Below, in pieces: positions 1 to 11,788 of a stretch of 64,000 bases of DNA (the first letter of the stretch is position 1; every line of letters begins with the position of its first letter). This stretch comes from Hygrophila difformis (lineage: Eukaryota; Streptophyta; Magnoliopsida; Lamiales; Acanthaceae). Both the position numbers and the translations under genes were made by a program. The DNA is taken from positions 24,855,977-24,919,976 of the forward strand of contig JAOANR010000012.1 in the NCBI GenBank assembly GCA_030278955.1, read 5' to 3'. The notes under the pieces are model-generated. The model was given only the letters and a program-made list of their open reading frames with translations, made no database searches and was not told the origin of the DNA.

Positions 1-304
1 TGATAATGGCCAAAAATGACCATTATTTTCAATCCATTTCCGTGTCTTAAACGGGCATTTGATCGCATTCCGGTCTTACATTAAGTAAGAAAGCAGTCGA
101 ATTGGACTGATTTATGCATAATTGTAAAAATAATAAGCTGGTGTGAAAAAGACATAAATATGTAATTTTATTACATATCTATGTTAGAAAAATCCAAAAA
201 CATGAGAAAAAGAAAAGGAAACAAAAAGATGGGAAAAAGATAGAAAAGCCCACAAAAAGAATATTTTCGGCCCATCTGGCCCAATCCAGCAGGCCCAGGA
301 AGAC

Positions 305-546
305 CTTTGTCGCGGAAGCCCTTGGCGCGATGCAGTGTTCCGCGACAAAGACATGTTCCGCGACCAACTGGCCCCAACTGAAGAGGAGACCAGCCAAGCC
401 CTGGCGCGATGACCCTTGTCGCGATGGCATGCTCCGCGACAAAGGTCCATTCCGCGACCAAGATGCACAAATAGAGACACAAGACCCAGTCGAGAAGCCT
501 TGCCACATGCAGTGTGTTCCGCGACCAACTTGATGTTCCGAGACAA
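305..546. repeat. CpG word cluster A (GTCGCGGA / TCCGCGAC) in U3
   Basis: One GTCGCGGA and at least five copies of its complement TCCGCGAC, plus degenerate forms such as GGCGCGATG and TTCCGAGAC, occur at irregular spacing. The cluster follows several GGCCCA/GCCCA motifs (about 237-299), resembling plant site II elements, and lies directly upstream of the LTR TATA box. The same block recurs at 15595-15836. Confidence 0.85.
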
Positions 547-603
547 AGCTGTGATGTGTGTGATGTCTTAAGACACAATGGGCTAGAATCAAGGCCCATG
601 GGC

Positions 604-626
604 TTAGGGTTACACTTCTATAAATA
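604..626 (+). promoter_or_regulatory. Predicted LTR promoter: telo-box and TATA box
   Basis: TTAGGGTT, a telo-box-like motif, lies at about 604-611 and TATAAATA at 619-626, just downstream of word cluster A. The expected transcription start is near 650. The copy in the 3' LTR is at 15909-15916. A second, weaker TATA-like site (TTTTATATT, about 1848) follows cluster B. Confidence 0.6.
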
Positions 627-1276
627 TGAGGTGTCTCCCATGAGCTAAGGGTTGAATGGTTGGAAGTTTGAAATTTAGGAGTTCTTGAAGGCAAGCAGTA
701 GGAGTTCTCTCTTAGGTAGAGTAGTTTAGGTTTATTTTTATGTATTATTTAATTTCTGCACTTAGTTTAGCTTAGTTTAGTGTTTTACTGTTCACAGTGC
801 CTAGATAGCCATTTTTATACCATGTTTTGTTTTCTAAACTCTTGTTTTAGGGTTTGTAACACCCAAACCATGGGTATTAACAACACCCCTTCAATAATAT
901 GGGAAAACATTCAGCATTTGTGTCCCAAATCATGAAATGGGTCTCACACCCCATGGATTTATGCTTTCTTTTTCATTTTGGGGTCATTTGACCCCCATTT
1001 TGTTATTTTCATGTTTACTGTTAGCATATTATGGATAATGTTGTGTGGATGTGTGATCAAACCCTAGATTAGGATTCCTGCTTTATTTTTATGTTCTGCC
1101 CAGTCTTGTTATTTTTGTTTAAGCATGTTCTTCTTTATTTTGAATGTTTCTTGCTTATTTTTAGCTTAGAATAGCTTTTTGATCTGAAATAGGGTGAGAT
1201 CACGCTGTTTGCATGCCACTGTTCATTTCTGCTTTTTCTGACTTCTGTCCTGAACCACCTTGGGCGCCAACCGCCT

Positions 1277-1790
1277 TCTGGCGCGGAACCACGTTCCGCG
1301 ACAGAGTGGCTGTTCCGCGACCAAGGTGTTTCAAGACAGTTGTCTCCAAATTTAAAACCCTTTGTCGCGGAATACCTTGTCGCGGAGCCACGTTCCGCGA
1401 CAAAACTATCCATGCATAGCGACAAAGGAGCCAAACTCTTGCATTTTGTCTTCATGGCTTCTTGTCGCGGAATCATCTTGTCGCGGAGCCACGTTCCGCG
1501 ACAAAATCTCATTCCAAGACAGAAAAATTATGCCATGTTCTTTGATCTTTGAACACCTTGTCGCGGAGCACCTTGTGGTTCCGCGACAAAATTTCCATGC
1601 ATAGCGACAAAAGTTCAAATGCTTTAGAATTTTATTAAAACACTTTGTCGCGATGTCACCCTTGTCGCGGAGCCACGTTCCGCGACAAAACCTTGCATAG
1701 CGACAAAGAGGCGTTATGCTGCCAAAAGTTCTAAAAACTTGTCGGGATGTCCATGTCGCGGATCTCGGTCCGCGACAGAATTTATGATAT
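1277..1790. repeat. CpG word cluster B (GTCGCGGA / TCCGCGAC) in the LTR
   Basis: I count seven GTCGCGGA and seven TCCGCGAC words. They are mostly paired as short hairpins with a GCCACG-type spacer, and related words ATAGCGACAAA and TTGTCGCGATG lie between them. In the 3' LTR (16567-17090) one extra GTCGCGGA arm is present because this copy carries a 10-bp deletion near 1576. Repeated translations such as VAEH, SRN, CRG and FRDK in all frames come from the repeat and are not genes. Confidence 0.9.
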
Positions 1791-2490
1791 CGCGACAAGG
1801 GATTCTCTCTCTATTTGACTTCAACCAGATTTCATTCTCTCTCTCTATTTTATATTGCAACACTCACATCATAGCCCCACGGGTTAGGATGTAACATTCT
1901 GGAATTGCAATATAGGGTGTTATGCTGCCCAAATTTTGATTCTCCATTTGCATCACTTAACTGATTGAACCCTTGACTCATTAATGATTAAAGATTGAGA
2001 TTAGCAATGATCACTCTTCAATAATCATCATGACTAAAGGATCTTTGTTCAATTGCCATTAAAACACTCTTGTATAAACAAAATCTCGATGGCTTAAACA
2101 GATAATCTGGACTGTAATTAATTATGGTAGGAAGGATTATTTAAGACCATTACATGTGGACCCGATCCACAACCTTGCATGAGAAACCAATGTCTCTCAT
2201 ACAATGGATCTTCTTTTGCTTCTTAGTTATTTTGTCTTTGTGTGTTGTGTGGAACCATTAGTAAAGAATACATCAGAATAATGTTGGCGGGTCCTCCCTC
2301 ATGGAATACTAGCTCGTATTCTGGGTATTAGTTACTAATTGTTATTTTGCATGGTCTGAATGGCTGTCAGTGGAAGCCTTGGCGGTTCGCCCATCCGGGG
2401 TTACAATAGCTGCTCGACTGACTTCCATCCAGATACAGTTTTATTTTTGTTATCTTAATTTCCAAACCCAAATTTCAATCTGTAGTGGGA

Positions 2491-2520
2491 ATCAGTTGGC
2501 ATCAGTCAATGCCAACTGAT
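2491..2520. repeat. Perfect 12-bp inverted repeat in the LTR
   Basis: The arms are ATCAGTTGGCAT and ATGCCAACTGAT, separated by six bases (CAGTCA). The hairpin is preserved in the other LTR at 17781-17810 and lies in the predicted transcribed leader. Confidence 0.8.
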
Positions 2521-4259
2521 GATCATTATAGAAGGGAAGCATGTAGGTTTTTATCCGAATTCACAGACAGTGGAGGCCCAACTGGTGTTGACACCACCAT
2601 TACAGGGTCTAAACTGTCTAAATTCGCTCCATCCGAGTGATTGGGAAATTGGACAGTAGATGTTTACAGTCCACCTGATCATTCTGCCATTACTTTGGTA
2701 CCTTGACCATTCCATTCTGTGTTTCACCTTCTGTCTAGACCCGCTTCTATATTTTGGGTCAATTAATTTTGCACTTCCATATATCCTTATGCATGATAAT
2801 ATTATGTACTGTTGTGGTCTGTAATTATTTTGGGATCCTTCCCTTGGACAACAGAAGTTTAGATCTTAACAGATATTGCTTTATAAACTTCCAACAAAAA
2901 CCTCTTTATAAAATCCGGATCTGAGTAAGGGATAAATTCTTCAGTTATGACTAATTCATATCCTGACAAGGGTTGTATTTTGGGAATTAAGAAGCAGATT
3001 CAGCGATTAGGTCTCGTCTAGACTGAAAGGGTCTGTGTTTTAACTGAAAATCTAGTACCTGACAGGGAATGATTTTCAAATCCATTATTTTCCAAAATTG
3101 CTGGTTGATGGAAATGTAAGATTAGGTGCTACACCGAGATGGGGTCCACTTGGATTCAAATACAGTGTAGTAAATAATCTTAGAGGAACATCGTTCAGGC
3201 CTTGGTTATTTTCCAAGATAGGGTTGAGTTTTCTTTCAACTGCTATCTTCTTCTGCCAAAGCCTACTTTTGAGTCCTGAGTGAGTGCATCCGGAACGAAC
3301 TAATCTATTAGGTCGTTTCATTAGTTTGTATCTCATAATCACCCGGAAGAAAGTGAACACACTAGTGGTCCACTGAGAGCCGGGAATTCTTGATCCATAC
3401 TCCGTCATTCTGATGGGGAGCTGTCTTTTACTACCAGGGTCAGATTTTCAAAACCTCCGAGTGATAGGATTTTAAATGCTTTCTTTACCGCTTTCTTTTA
3501 ACCGCTTTCTTAGAGGTCACTCGGTTGTATTGAGAGTTGTGTAACTGCTACTAGGATTGACAGTTAAGGGATAGTTTAGGGCTTGATTCAAATCTTTGGA
3601 TGTGACATGGGAGAATGATAGTGGTACTTGGCATTTCAATAAATGATGTGTCGGGTGTTGCTTATCCACCACAGATGAAGTAACATACCCAGGCCAGGGC
3701 AGTTACGAATCTGTGGTATCTTAGAATTTGCGGTCTTAAGAACATGTAAACTCATATTGCAAGTACCTGTCTGCTAAAGGGAAAGCCTTATTGAGAGCAT
3801 GAGAATTAGCTATCTGATAGAATTATCCCAAACAAAGATCTGCATATAAAAATGGAAGTTTAATATTGCTGTATCTCACTCTTGTCCAATTTTCATCCTT
3901 TTCTTCCTGTCCTTTCTGTCCACATTGTGACTTAACTTCACGGTTGGCACAATGCTCCTTTTCCCTGCTTTCGTAGATAATGTTTACTGCATTCTTAGAA
4001 TAATTCTTATCCGCTTTCTAGAGTAGATTTATCTACTTTGTAGATTAATTTAACTGCTTTCTAGATCTAATTTACATTCATGTCAGTAGTTATTAATCAC
4101 CTTTCAAACCTATTGAGCAATACGAATGGAAAATCTAGTAAAACGATGTGGGACCTGCTTCTATCGCACATCCTCCAGTGAACGATCCGGTCTTACTATA
4201 AATTACTGCAATTTTTGACACCGTGCGCTTTCGGGCCACAGTTTCTTAAACACGAGCAA

Positions 4260-4699
4260 TAAAAACATGACTACTTATAAATATATCCCTAATCACAACT
4301 CCGCCATCATAAATTGGTTTCATTAAATAAAATCTAAACCAGGACCATGATTTTTCGGAAAATACTCATGTAGTGGGAACTTGCCAAAAGTTTCATGGCA
4401 GGAACTCTCATGGCAAGAATTGATGAGAAGCATCATGGCATACTTGCCGGGGATCCTCAGTGTGACAGGCTGAAGGTCAACCTATCTCGGCTATGCCATG
4501 AGATTTGTCAACCTTTCATGACAGGGAGGACCACAGCGCCATTTGAAATTAAAGCACCACACTTGAGTAACAAAAAGACTAATAATCTGGATATATCCCT
4601 AAACCCTTTCCCGTGAATCATAACTCTTTTCATGTAACAAATCTAACCTGGTATATTTTTAAGAAAATGCTCGTGGGACGGAAATTGTCAAAAGTTTCA
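4260..4699 (+). repeat. Duplicated LTR 3' end with a ghost PBS
   Basis: The last about 130 bp of the LTR, ending CAAAAGTTTCATGGC, resembles an upstream copy ending near 4396 that also reads CAAAAGTTTCATGGC. Both copies contain ATATATCCCTAA and a GAAAAT(A/G)CTC stretch. At 4436-4455 the sequence TGGCATACTTGCCGGGGATC matches the tRNA-Asp PBS complement at 16 of 20 positions. This suggests that an older LTR end plus PBS was absorbed into the LTR. The same structure is in the 3' LTR (ghost PBS at 19736-19755). Confidence 0.55.
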
Positions 4700-4717
4700 T
4701 GGCGCCGTTGCCGGGGA
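4700..4717 (+). other. Primer binding site complementary to tRNA-Asp
   Basis: TGGCGCCGTTGCCGGGGA directly follows the LTR end (TTTCA). From memory it is the complement of the 3' end of plant tRNA-Asp(GTC), the primer used by Athila-type elements. It is absent after the 3' LTR, as expected. Confidence 0.9.
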
Positions 4718-4860
4718 GGATGCAGCGCCGTTTTATTTAGAGAATTACATTCCTCATTGCTCCTAGAGTAGTCTATACATATAAATATAAATATTCACCT
4801 TCAGAACCACTTCTAACCTGGGGATTGTACAGGTACTGTCATCATTGAAGCCGTTGTTCT

Positions 4861-7800
4861 ATGCAAAGGAGGAAGCAGACGCCAGCCGAGATCCCGTTTA
4901 ATTCAGAGATAGAAAAGACAGCTCGACGTCTTAGGGCGGAGACTAAACGAAGAAGGGAACGGGAACGACAGGCATTACTTTCGCCAAGCACCAGCAGCGA
5001 TATCTCCGAGATGGCAAACCCTGACATCCCACCAATCATTCAACCCAATCCCCCACTTCACAACATTGAGGAAGACCCCGAAGATGCTGATCATGATGAT
5101 TTGGATGATCCCCCTCCCCAGATCATACAAGGAGGTGGGAATCCACCAAACATGGAGCAGCAACACTTCGAGGCACCTCTTCCCAACCCGAACCAAAACC
5201 CACCAAACAACCAAAACCAACCAAATCAGCAAAATTTCCCAAACCAACAGAATCAGCAATATCACAACCCCCATCAGAATCCCCCGAATCCGAATGATTT
5301 CAATGATCCGAGGAACTATTTCATGCCTCAGAACTACTACCCACAGCAATACCAAGGCGGGCCTGAGAACAATCATCAAGCAGCAGCTGCTGCTGATTAC
5401 ATGCAGCCGATTTTAGAGCCATATCTGAACATTCCTGGACAAGCTCCATTCTTGGCCAGGAATTTCGAACTGAAACCGGCCCTAATCAATCTAGTCCAGA
5501 GCAACCAGTTTGCCGGAGCAAGTCATGAGGATCCCCATGATCACCTGCAAACCTTCCTAGAATTGTGTGACACGATCAAGAATCGTGATGTACCCGCAAA
5601 CACCATTCGACTAAGGCTATTTCCTTTCTCTCTGACAAGCGGAGCACGAACATGGTACAAGTCACTGCCCGTAAATCAGAAGTCTACATGGGAAGATGTG
5701 ATCAGAAACTTCCTAGCAAAATACTTCCCGGAGTCCAAGGTGGATGAATGCCGCTCCAAAATTGCGGAATTCAAGATGAAACCAGACGAGTCCTTGTATG
5801 ATGCAAAGGAAAGATTCTTCAACCTACTCAGAAAGTGTCCTCAACATGGTTTCCATGACTGGGAGAGACTGAGAAAGTTCTACAGTGGTCTGACCCCAGC
5901 ATGGAAATCCATGCTTGATGCTGCTGGTGGTCAACATTTGCTCTACATACCAATGGACCAAGCCTGGGCAAAGATTGAAGCCATGAGTGTCAACCGTTCT
6001 GTTCTAACTGATGATGGTAATCCCACTCCCCCTCGTAGTTTATGTGCTGTAGGTACAGTAGAGAAGTCAGACATTGAAAAGCTTCAAGAGCAAGTGGCAG
6101 CGTTGTCTGTAAATCAAGGAGTTGGAAGTTCTGCGCAGGGACAGCAAACTGATGTGATCTGTGGACTGTGTCAAGGTGCTCATGCAACTGACACATGCGA
6201 GCAAGTCACAGCAGAGAGCTGTAACTATGCAGGAGCTTTTCCAAATAGACACCCGAATTTGTCGTATTCAAACAACAACGCCTTGAACTCACATCTCTTG
6301 AACAAGCCACAGCAACAACAGTTCAACCCTCAGCAGAATCAGGGATTCAATCAGAACAGGGGCCAACATTTTCAGAATCCAGGTTTCCAACCTCAGATCC
6401 AGCAGAGGCCGCCTCAGAATTTCCAGAACTTTCAGCCCAATCAGAATTTCCAGCCTCAGTTTGTTCCAAACCAAGGCCAGTGGAATCAGAATCAGCAGCA
6501 AAATCAGAATCAGAGTCAAAAGCCTCCTTCAAGGCTTGAGAATCTGATGACTGATTTCATCACTAGTCAGAAGGAGATCAACAATCAACTGCAGGCCTCC
6601 ATCAGAAATGTGGAGACCCAAGTTACACAGATGGCTAATGAGATGCAGAAAAGGGACAAAGGAACATTGCCTAGCACTGCGGAAAAGAACCCGCAATGCA
6701 AGGCAATAACCTTGAAATCTGGGAGAGTACTAGCTGGACCAAAGGGAGCGGATACTGGAGCGGAATTTGAAGAAGATGATATTGTTGACAATGCTGGTAA
6801 GGAAGCTGATAATGGGAACGAAGCAGAAAAAGAGACAGCCGAATTGCAGACTGAAGCTGCGCCTGAAACGGCTGAACCAGATAAGGGTACAGGTGAAGGT
6901 ACAACTTCCTTCCCTTCACCACCAAAAATTGCTAATAACAAGTACATGCCCAGGATTCCTTATCCTGCGCGGCTTAAAAATAAAGAACATGATCTTAAAT
7001 TCAAGAAATTTCTGCAACGATTAAAGTCTGTAGAGATAACCATTCCTCTCACAGAAATGATTTCCGAAATGCCCATCTATGCTAAGTTCTTGAAAGAATT
7101 GATTTCAGGAAAAAGGCAGGTTGAGCAGGAAGAGGTAATTGTTCTCAACAGCACATGCAGTGCCATTGTTCAGAGGAGAATGCCTGAAAAGAAAGAGGAC
7201 CCCGGATGTTGCACACTTCCAGTACAATTCGGAAAGGCCAAAGTGAGTATGGGGCTTTGTGATTTAGGATCAAGCATCAATGTGATGCCACTAGCTATGG
7301 CTGTTCGCCTTAAGCTTGGAGAAATTCAACCGGTCAAGATGAGACTGCAGCTTGCAGACAGATCGATCACTCAGCCCGTAGGAATCCTCAAGGATGTTGT
7401 AGTCAAAACCGGGCAGGTTCTTTTCCCGGTCGACTTCATCGTCCTCGACATTGAAGAGGACTCTGAAATGCCGCTTATCCTTGGACGCCCATTTCTAGCC
7501 ACTGGTGGTGCACTGATTGACGCCAAATCCGGAAAAGTCACCTTAAGGGTCGATGGCGAGGAGATCATCTTTGATATGGAGAAATTGCAGAAATTTCCGA
7601 ATGACAGTTCTTGTTTTTCATTTGAAAATGTAATAGTTAGGGAAGAGCTTGACTCTGAACTTGATTGTGAAATGATGCTGGATGAATCATCAAAGCAGGT
7701 ACTGAAGCCTGCTGGCGTGGAGCACAAAGAATGCAAAGCTGTTCACTTCGCCGATCCCGAAACAGGGGATTTGGAGGAATTTGATGGCATGGACTTCCAT

Positions 7801-10800
7801 GAGGACTCCAACCAAGAGGAGGAAGAGGATCCTGTACTGATGCAGGATCCCGAAGGTAAATCTGTTCTCCCACTACCCAATTCTCGCAAACTACTCCCTT
7901 CCATTGAATGTCCACCAGAGCTTGAACTTAAAACATTACCCGATCATCTCAAGTACGCGTTTCTCGCAGAACATAAAAAGTTACCCGTGATTGTTTCGGC
8001 TAAGCTCTCTCAAGAGCAAGAAAATGCTCTGGTGGTCGTTCTTAAGAAACATGTACATGCAATAGGTTGGACCATTTCTGATATAAAAGGAATAAGCCCT
8101 TCTATTTGCATGCACAGGATTCTAATGGAAGAAGAGTTTAAACCCTCCCGTCAACCTCAGAGGCGATTGAACCCCCTTATGCAGGAAGTGGTAAGGAAAG
8201 AAGTTATCAAGCTCTTAGATGCTGGTATAATCTATCCTATCTCTGATAGCAAATGGGTTAGCCCAGTGCAGGTCGTACCCAAACGAGGAGGGATGTGCAT
8301 AACCAAGAATGAGCAAGGAGAAGAGGTTGCAACCAGGCCAGTGACCGGATGGAGAGTTTGTATCGATTATCGGAAGCTGAATGAGGCCACACGCAAGGAC
8401 CATTTTCCATTGCCATTCATTGATCAGATGCTTGAGAGGTTGGCAGGGAGAGAGTTTTATTGCTTTTTGGATGGTTATTCTGGTTATAATCAGATTGTTA
8501 TTTCCAGTGAGGACCATGATAAAACCACTTTTACTTGCCCGTACGGCACTTTTGCCTATCGACGGATGCCTTTTGGTTTGTGCAATGCACCTGCTACTTT
8601 TCAAAGATGCATGATGTCTATTTTCTCTGAATTTATCGAAAAATGCATTGAGGTCTTCATGGATGACTTCTCTGTATATGGAGATACGTTCGAAGATTGT
8701 TTGACCAATCTTGCTAAGATTTTAAAGAGGTGTGAGGACACTAACTTGGTTTTAAATTGGGAAAAGTGCCATTTTATGGTCACTGAGGGCATAGTGTTAG
8801 GTCATCGCATTTCTCGTGCAGGCATTGAAGTTGATCCAGCCAAAGTTTCCATCATTTCCAATCTCCCTCTTCCTAACTCGATCAAATCAGTTAGGAGCTT
8901 CTTAGGGCATGCCGGTTTTTACCGGCGATTCATTAAGGATTTCTCTAAAATTGCCAAGCCGCTCACTAATCTGCTTTGTAAAGAAAATCCTTTCTTAATA
9001 AATGAAGCGTGTGTCCAAGCCTTTGACACGCTCAAGAAGATGTTGGTTTCTGCACCGATAGTGCAACCACCCGATTGGTCAATACCTTTCGAGGTAATGT
9101 GCGATGCTAGTGGTCTCGCCGTAGGCGCAGTTCTTGGACAACATAAGGATGGGAGACACTGCGTAATTCATTACGCAAGTCATGCCCTGAATGAGGCCCA
9201 AGTTAACTACACCACAACGGAAAAAGAGATGTATGCTGTAGTCTTCGCGTTTGACAAGTTCAGACAGTACCTGATAGGTACGAAGACCATAGTATACACT
9301 GATCATACAGCATTGAGATACTTGTTTAGCAAACAAGATGCAAAACCTCGATTAATCAGGTGGGTACTTCTGTTGCAAGAATTCGACATCATAATAAAAG
9401 ATAGGCGAGGTCGAGATAATGGTGCTGCTGACCACTTATCTCGATTAGATAATGATAAAAAGGAAAAAGCCGTCAATGAAGATTTCCCGGACGAACAGTT
9501 GTTCGCATTGCATCTGCATAATCAAGCTTGTCCATGGTTTTCCGACATCGCTAACTTCTTGGCATGCGGAGTAACCCCCCAGTTTTCGAACTATCATCAG
9601 AGGAATAAGTTCAAACGAGATGTATTAAGTTACTTCTGGGAAGAACCTTATCTCTTCAAACACTGCCCTGATTTAATAATCAGGCGATGTGTGACCGAGC
9701 ATGAAGCTTATCAAATTGTCAGAAAATGCCATGAATCAGAATATGGAGGTCACCATGGTCCCGCTCGAACGGCCCACAAGGTCCTCGAATGTGGATTTTA
9801 TTGGCCTCACATCTATGAGGACTGCAGGACATTTGTTAAGGGCTGTGACAGATGCCAAAGATTAGGAAACATCTCCAAGAGGGATGAGATGCCTCAAAAG
9901 GGGATTCTCACACTTGAGATCTTTGATGTATGGGGCATTGACTTCATGGGACCGTTTCCACCATCTGGTGGAAACTACTATATCTTGGTAGCTGTCGATT
10001 ACGTATCCAAATGGGTCGAGGCTGTCGCATTACCGACCAATGATGGTAGCCAAGTCATCAAGTTCCTCAAGAACAACATTTTCAGTCGATTTGGCGTACC
10101 TAGGGTGGTGATATCTGATGGAGGAACACACTTTATTAATAAAGGTTTTGAAACTTTAATGAGTAAAAATGGGATCCTCCATAAGATAGGCACGCCTTAC
10201 CATCCTCAGACTAGTGGTCAAGTCGAAGTATCCAATCGCGAAATCAAACACATACTCGAAGCCACTGTCGGGATAACCCGTAAGGATTGGGCACGTAAGC
10301 TCAATGATGCTCTATGGGCATACCGCACAGCATATAAGACTCCCATCGGGATGTCTCCATACAGGCTGGTCTTCGGGAAAGCCTGTCATCTGCCTGTAGA
10401 GCTAGAGCATAAAGCTTACTGGGCCGTTAAAACGCTTAACTTCGATCCGAAAGTTGCTCAGAGCAAACGTAAGTTGGACCTCAATGAAATTGAGGAAATA
10501 CGAGCGCAAGCTTATGAAAGCTCTCGAATTTACAAGGAGCGGACCCAGAAGTTGCACGATCGCCGGATCAAACCTAAGTATTTTTATGTTGGTCAACATG
10601 TGTTATTGTTCAATACTAGGTTGAAGCTGTTCCCCGGAAAGCTCAAATCTAGATGGGAAGGACCACATGAAGTACTAGAGGTGTTCAAAAATGGAGCTGT
10701 CAGGATTCGAACTGGCAGGGGCGATATAGTGGTGAATGGACAGCGATTGAAAGAGTACCTCGGACAGTTCGATCCGGAGAAAGAAAGCCAAGCAGTGGCA

Positions 10801-10821
10801 GACCCGGCTTACACTCAATAA
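4861..10821 (+). CDS. gag-pol: Athila-type gag-pol polyprotein, 1986 aa, uninterrupted
   Basis: One frame encodes all core retrotransposon functions: packaging, proteolytic processing, reverse transcription and integration. The N-terminal third is gag, with Q/N/P-rich segments (residues about 100-180 and 480-560), a retrotransposon gag domain (about 196-360; [15 protein letters not shown]) and a compact [13 protein letters not shown] knuckle (about 433). Protease carries DLGSS at about 801 and ILGRP near 871. Reverse transcriptase follows from about 1120, with an FMDD catalytic box near 1264. RNase H has CDAS (about 1415), EKEMYA and YTDH. Integrase has an HHCC zinc finger (about 1623-1670) and a DD35E core (GIDF about 1693, SDGG about 1753, GQVEVSNRE about 1789). 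The C-terminus ends in a VNGQRLK-type tail without a chromodomain. The ATG lies 143 bp after the PBS. With no stop and a length usual for the clade, it may be functional. Confidence 0.95.
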   Translation: MQRRKQTPAEIPFNSEIEKTARRLRAETKRRRERERQALLSPSTSSDISEMANPDIPPIIQPNPPLHNIEEDPEDADHDDLDDPPPQIIQGGGNPPNMEQQHFEAPLPNPNQNPPNNQNQPNQQNFPNQQNQQYHNPHQNPPNPNDFNDPRNYFMPQNYYPQQYQGGPENNHQAAAAADYMQPILEPYLNIPGQAPFLARNFELKPALINLVQSNQFAGASHEDPHDHLQTFLELCDTIKNRDVPANTIRLRLFPFSLTSGARTWYKSLPVNQKSTWEDVIRNFLAKYFPESKVDECRSKIAEFKMKPDESLYDAKERFFNLLRKCPQHGFHDWERLRKFYSGLTPAWKSMLDAAGGQHLLYIPMDQAWAKIEAMSVNRSVLTDDGNPTPPRSLCAVGTVEKSDIEKLQEQVAALSVNQGVGSSAQGQQTDVICGLCQGAHATDTCEQVTAESCNYAGAFPNRHPNLSYSNNNALNSHLLNKPQQQQFNPQQNQGFNQNRGQHFQNPGFQPQIQQRPPQNFQNFQPNQNFQPQFVPNQGQWNQNQQQNQNQSQKPPSRLENLMTDFITSQKEINNQLQASIRNVETQVTQMANEMQKRDKGTLPSTAEKNPQCKAITLKSGRVLAGPKGADTGAEFEEDDIVDNAGKEADNGNEAEKETAELQTEAAPETAEPDKGTGEGTTSFPSPPKIANNKYMPRIPYPARLKNKEHDLKFKKFLQRLKSVEITIPLTEMISEMPIYAKFLKELISGKRQVEQEEVIVLNSTCSAIVQRRMPEKKEDPGCCTLPVQFGKAKVSMGLCDLGSSINVMPLAMAVRLKLGEIQPVKMRLQLADRSITQPVGILKDVVVKTGQVLFPVDFIVLDIEEDSEMPLILGRPFLATGGALIDAKSGKVTLRVDGEEIIFDMEKLQKFPNDSSCFSFENVIVREELDSELDCEMMLDESSKQVLKPAGVEHKECKAVHFADPETGDLEEFDGMDFHEDSNQEEEEDPVLMQDPEGKSVLPLPNSRKLLPSIECPPELELKTLPDHLKYAFLAEHKKLPVIVSAKLSQEQENALVVVLKKHVHAIGWTISDIKGISPSICMHRILMEEEFKPSRQPQRRLNPLMQEVVRKEVIKLLDAGIIYPISDSKWVSPVQVVPKRGGMCITKNEQGEEVATRPVTGWRVCIDYRKLNEATRKDHFPLPFIDQMLERLAGREFYCFLDGYSGYNQIVISSEDHDKTTFTCPYGTFAYRRMPFGLCNAPATFQRCMMSIFSEFIEKCIEVFMDDFSVYGDTFEDCLTNLAKILKRCEDTNLVLNWEKCHFMVTEGIVLGHRISRAGIEVDPAKVSIISNLPLPNSIKSVRSFLGHAGFYRRFIKDFSKIAKPLTNLLCKENPFLINEACVQAFDTLKKMLVSAPIVQPPDWSIPFEVMCDASGLAVGAVLGQHKDGRHCVIHYASHALNEAQVNYTTTEKEMYAVVFAFDKFRQYLIGTKTIVYTDHTALRYLFSKQDAKPRLIRWVLLLQEFDIIIKDRRGRDNGAADHLSRLDNDKKEKAVNEDFPDEQLFALHLHNQACPWFSDIANFLACGVTPQFSNYHQRNKFKRDVLSYFWEEPYLFKHCPDLIIRRCVTEHEAYQIVRKCHESEYGGHHGPARTAHKVLECGFYWPHIYEDCRTFVKGCDRCQRLGNISKRDEMPQKGILTLEIFDVWGIDFMGPFPPSGGNYYILVAVDYVSKWVEAVALPTNDGSQVIKFLKNNIFSRFGVPRVVISDGGTHFINKGFETLMSKNGILHKIGTPYHPQTSGQVEVSNREIKHILEATVGITRKDWARKLNDALWAYRTAYKTPIGMSPYRLVFGKACHLPVELEHKAYWAVKTLNFDPKVAQSKRKLDLNEIEEIRAQAYESSRIYKERTQKLHDRRIKPKYFYVGQHVLLFNTRLKLFPGKLKSRWEGPHEVLEVFKNGAVRIRTGRGDIVVNGQRLKEYLGQFDPEKESQAVADPAYTQ

Positions 10822-10909
10822 GAAACAGCATTTAAAAATACAAAAATTTTAGTTTATATACATATATATAGTATATAGTTACAGTATTTATTCCATGGCA
10901 AGAAAGTAC

Positions 10910-10970
10910 CCAAAGATCAATTAAACATTTAGAGTACTAAGACTCTAAATGTGAGGATGTTGATCTTTGG
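10910..10970. promoter_or_regulatory. Nested hairpin containing a copy of the PPT/LTR junction motif
   Basis: Outer arms CCAAAGATCAA (10910-10920) and TTGATCTTTGG (10960-10970) are perfect complements. Inner arms ACATTTAGAGT (10925-10935) and ACTCTAAATGT (10942-10952) are also perfect, with a 6-base loop. The 3' side contains TAAATGTGAGGATGTTGAT (10946-10964), which recurs at 15275-15293 spanning the real PPT and the first bases of the 3' LTR. It begins 89 bp after the pol stop. I interpret it as a ghost PPT/LTR start or an internal second-strand priming site. Confidence 0.75.
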
Positions 10971-11219
10971 AGAAAATCTAATGCGTCTTATCTGTCTGTC
11001 TTGCAGAAGTTCTGAACCACCAAAAAGAGGAACAGATAACAGTAACATGGAAAACCAGGTTCTTGGTTGGATTAGTTCTATAAATCTGAGAAAATGTTCT
11101 CGGGAATTGAAGAAATTCAAGACCCGAAACAAAATTCACAGATAAAATGGAACTGACCCAACCTAATTTTATGCAAGTGGATTATTTGATTTTTAGCCCT
11201 GCATTTTGAATTTACTTGG

Positions 11220-11640
11220 ACTAAATTTATTTAGCCCAAATCAAATAAAATGGACGCAGGCCCAATACCACACTCGGGCCCAGTCCAAGAAAATTTGAAA
11301 ATTCAAAATCCTTTGTCGCGGAAGGACCTTTGTCGCGATGTCATGCATCGCGACCAGGCCCTACTCCGCGACAAACTCCCTTTTTCCTTCTTAACCCTTC
11401 CCCACATCTTGTCGCGATGCACCTTGTCGCGGAGCATGACTCCGCGACCAAGCCCTGCTCCGCGACATGACTTGCGTTGACTGTCTCCATACTGAACTTT
11501 GTCGCGATGACCTTGTCGCGGAGCATGACTCCGCGACCAACCCTCAACTCCGCGACCACTCTAATGTCGCTATGCCTTGTCGCGGAACTGTGTTCCGCGA
11601 CAAAGTCTCGGATTCCGCGACAAAAGTTCAAGTATTTATA
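11220..11640 (+). promoter_or_regulatory. Internal promoter with CpG word cluster C, upstream of the F-box gene
   Basis: The order of elements matches the LTR promoter. GCCCA/GGCCCA motifs lie at about 11232-11285. Word cluster C follows at 11312-11625, with four GTCGCGGA, seven TCCGCGAC and several TTGTCGCGATG words. TATTTATA lies at 11633-11640. A pyrimidine-rich leader runs from there to the ATG at 11789. If the motif at 10946-10964 marks an old LTR start, the word cluster (about +350) and TATA (about +671) sit at offsets close to those in the real LTR (about +305 and +619). Confidence 0.6.
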
Positions 11641-11788
11641 CCCCCCCACCCCCTCCAGTTTCTTTTCACCTTCCTCCTGTCATTTCAACTTCTTTCAGTT
11701 TCTCCATCTTCCTTTCCCCCATTTTTCTCTCATCCGAACGAACACCACGTGTTCTTCGCACTCTTGCACGCCATTTCTAAGGGAAACT

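Larger units (their letters stand above)
1..4699 (+). repeat. 5' LTR of the Athila-like element
   Basis: This copy matches 15291-19999 over its whole length. The first base of the window is the first base of the LTR, because the PPT lies directly before the same sequence at 15291. Differences from the 3' LTR include positions 201, 950, 1293, 3328, 3972, 3982, 4082, 4147 and 4487, plus a 10-bp deletion near 1576. A TATA box at 619-626 puts U3 at roughly the first 650 bp, leaving about 4 kb of R and U5, which is very long. It holds two clusters of CpG-rich complementary words (305-546 and 1277-1790) and a perfect hairpin at 2491-2520. I see no convincing coding sequence in it. Confidence 0.95.

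Noticed and set aside
171..1800. Many small ORFs in all frames with VAEH, SRN, CRG, FRDK and PRQ motifs (also at 11250-11860 and 15461-17100)
   Set aside because: They are six-frame translations of the TTGTCGCGGA/TCCGCGACAA words, identical in style in every frame, with no domain.
3085..3408. 107-codon minus-strand ORF in the LTR (also 18385-18708)
   Set aside because: Present only as noncoding LTR sequence with no family resemblance, and copied because the LTR is duplicated.
4395..4616. 73-codon ORF near the LTR end (and 19695-19916)
   Set aside because: It lies in the duplicated LTR terminus and ghost PBS; no protein resemblance.
4975..10599. Numerous ORFs on the minus strand or other frames within gag-pol
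   Set aside because: They are shadows of the gag-pol frame, with compositional bias from its Q/N-rich codons.
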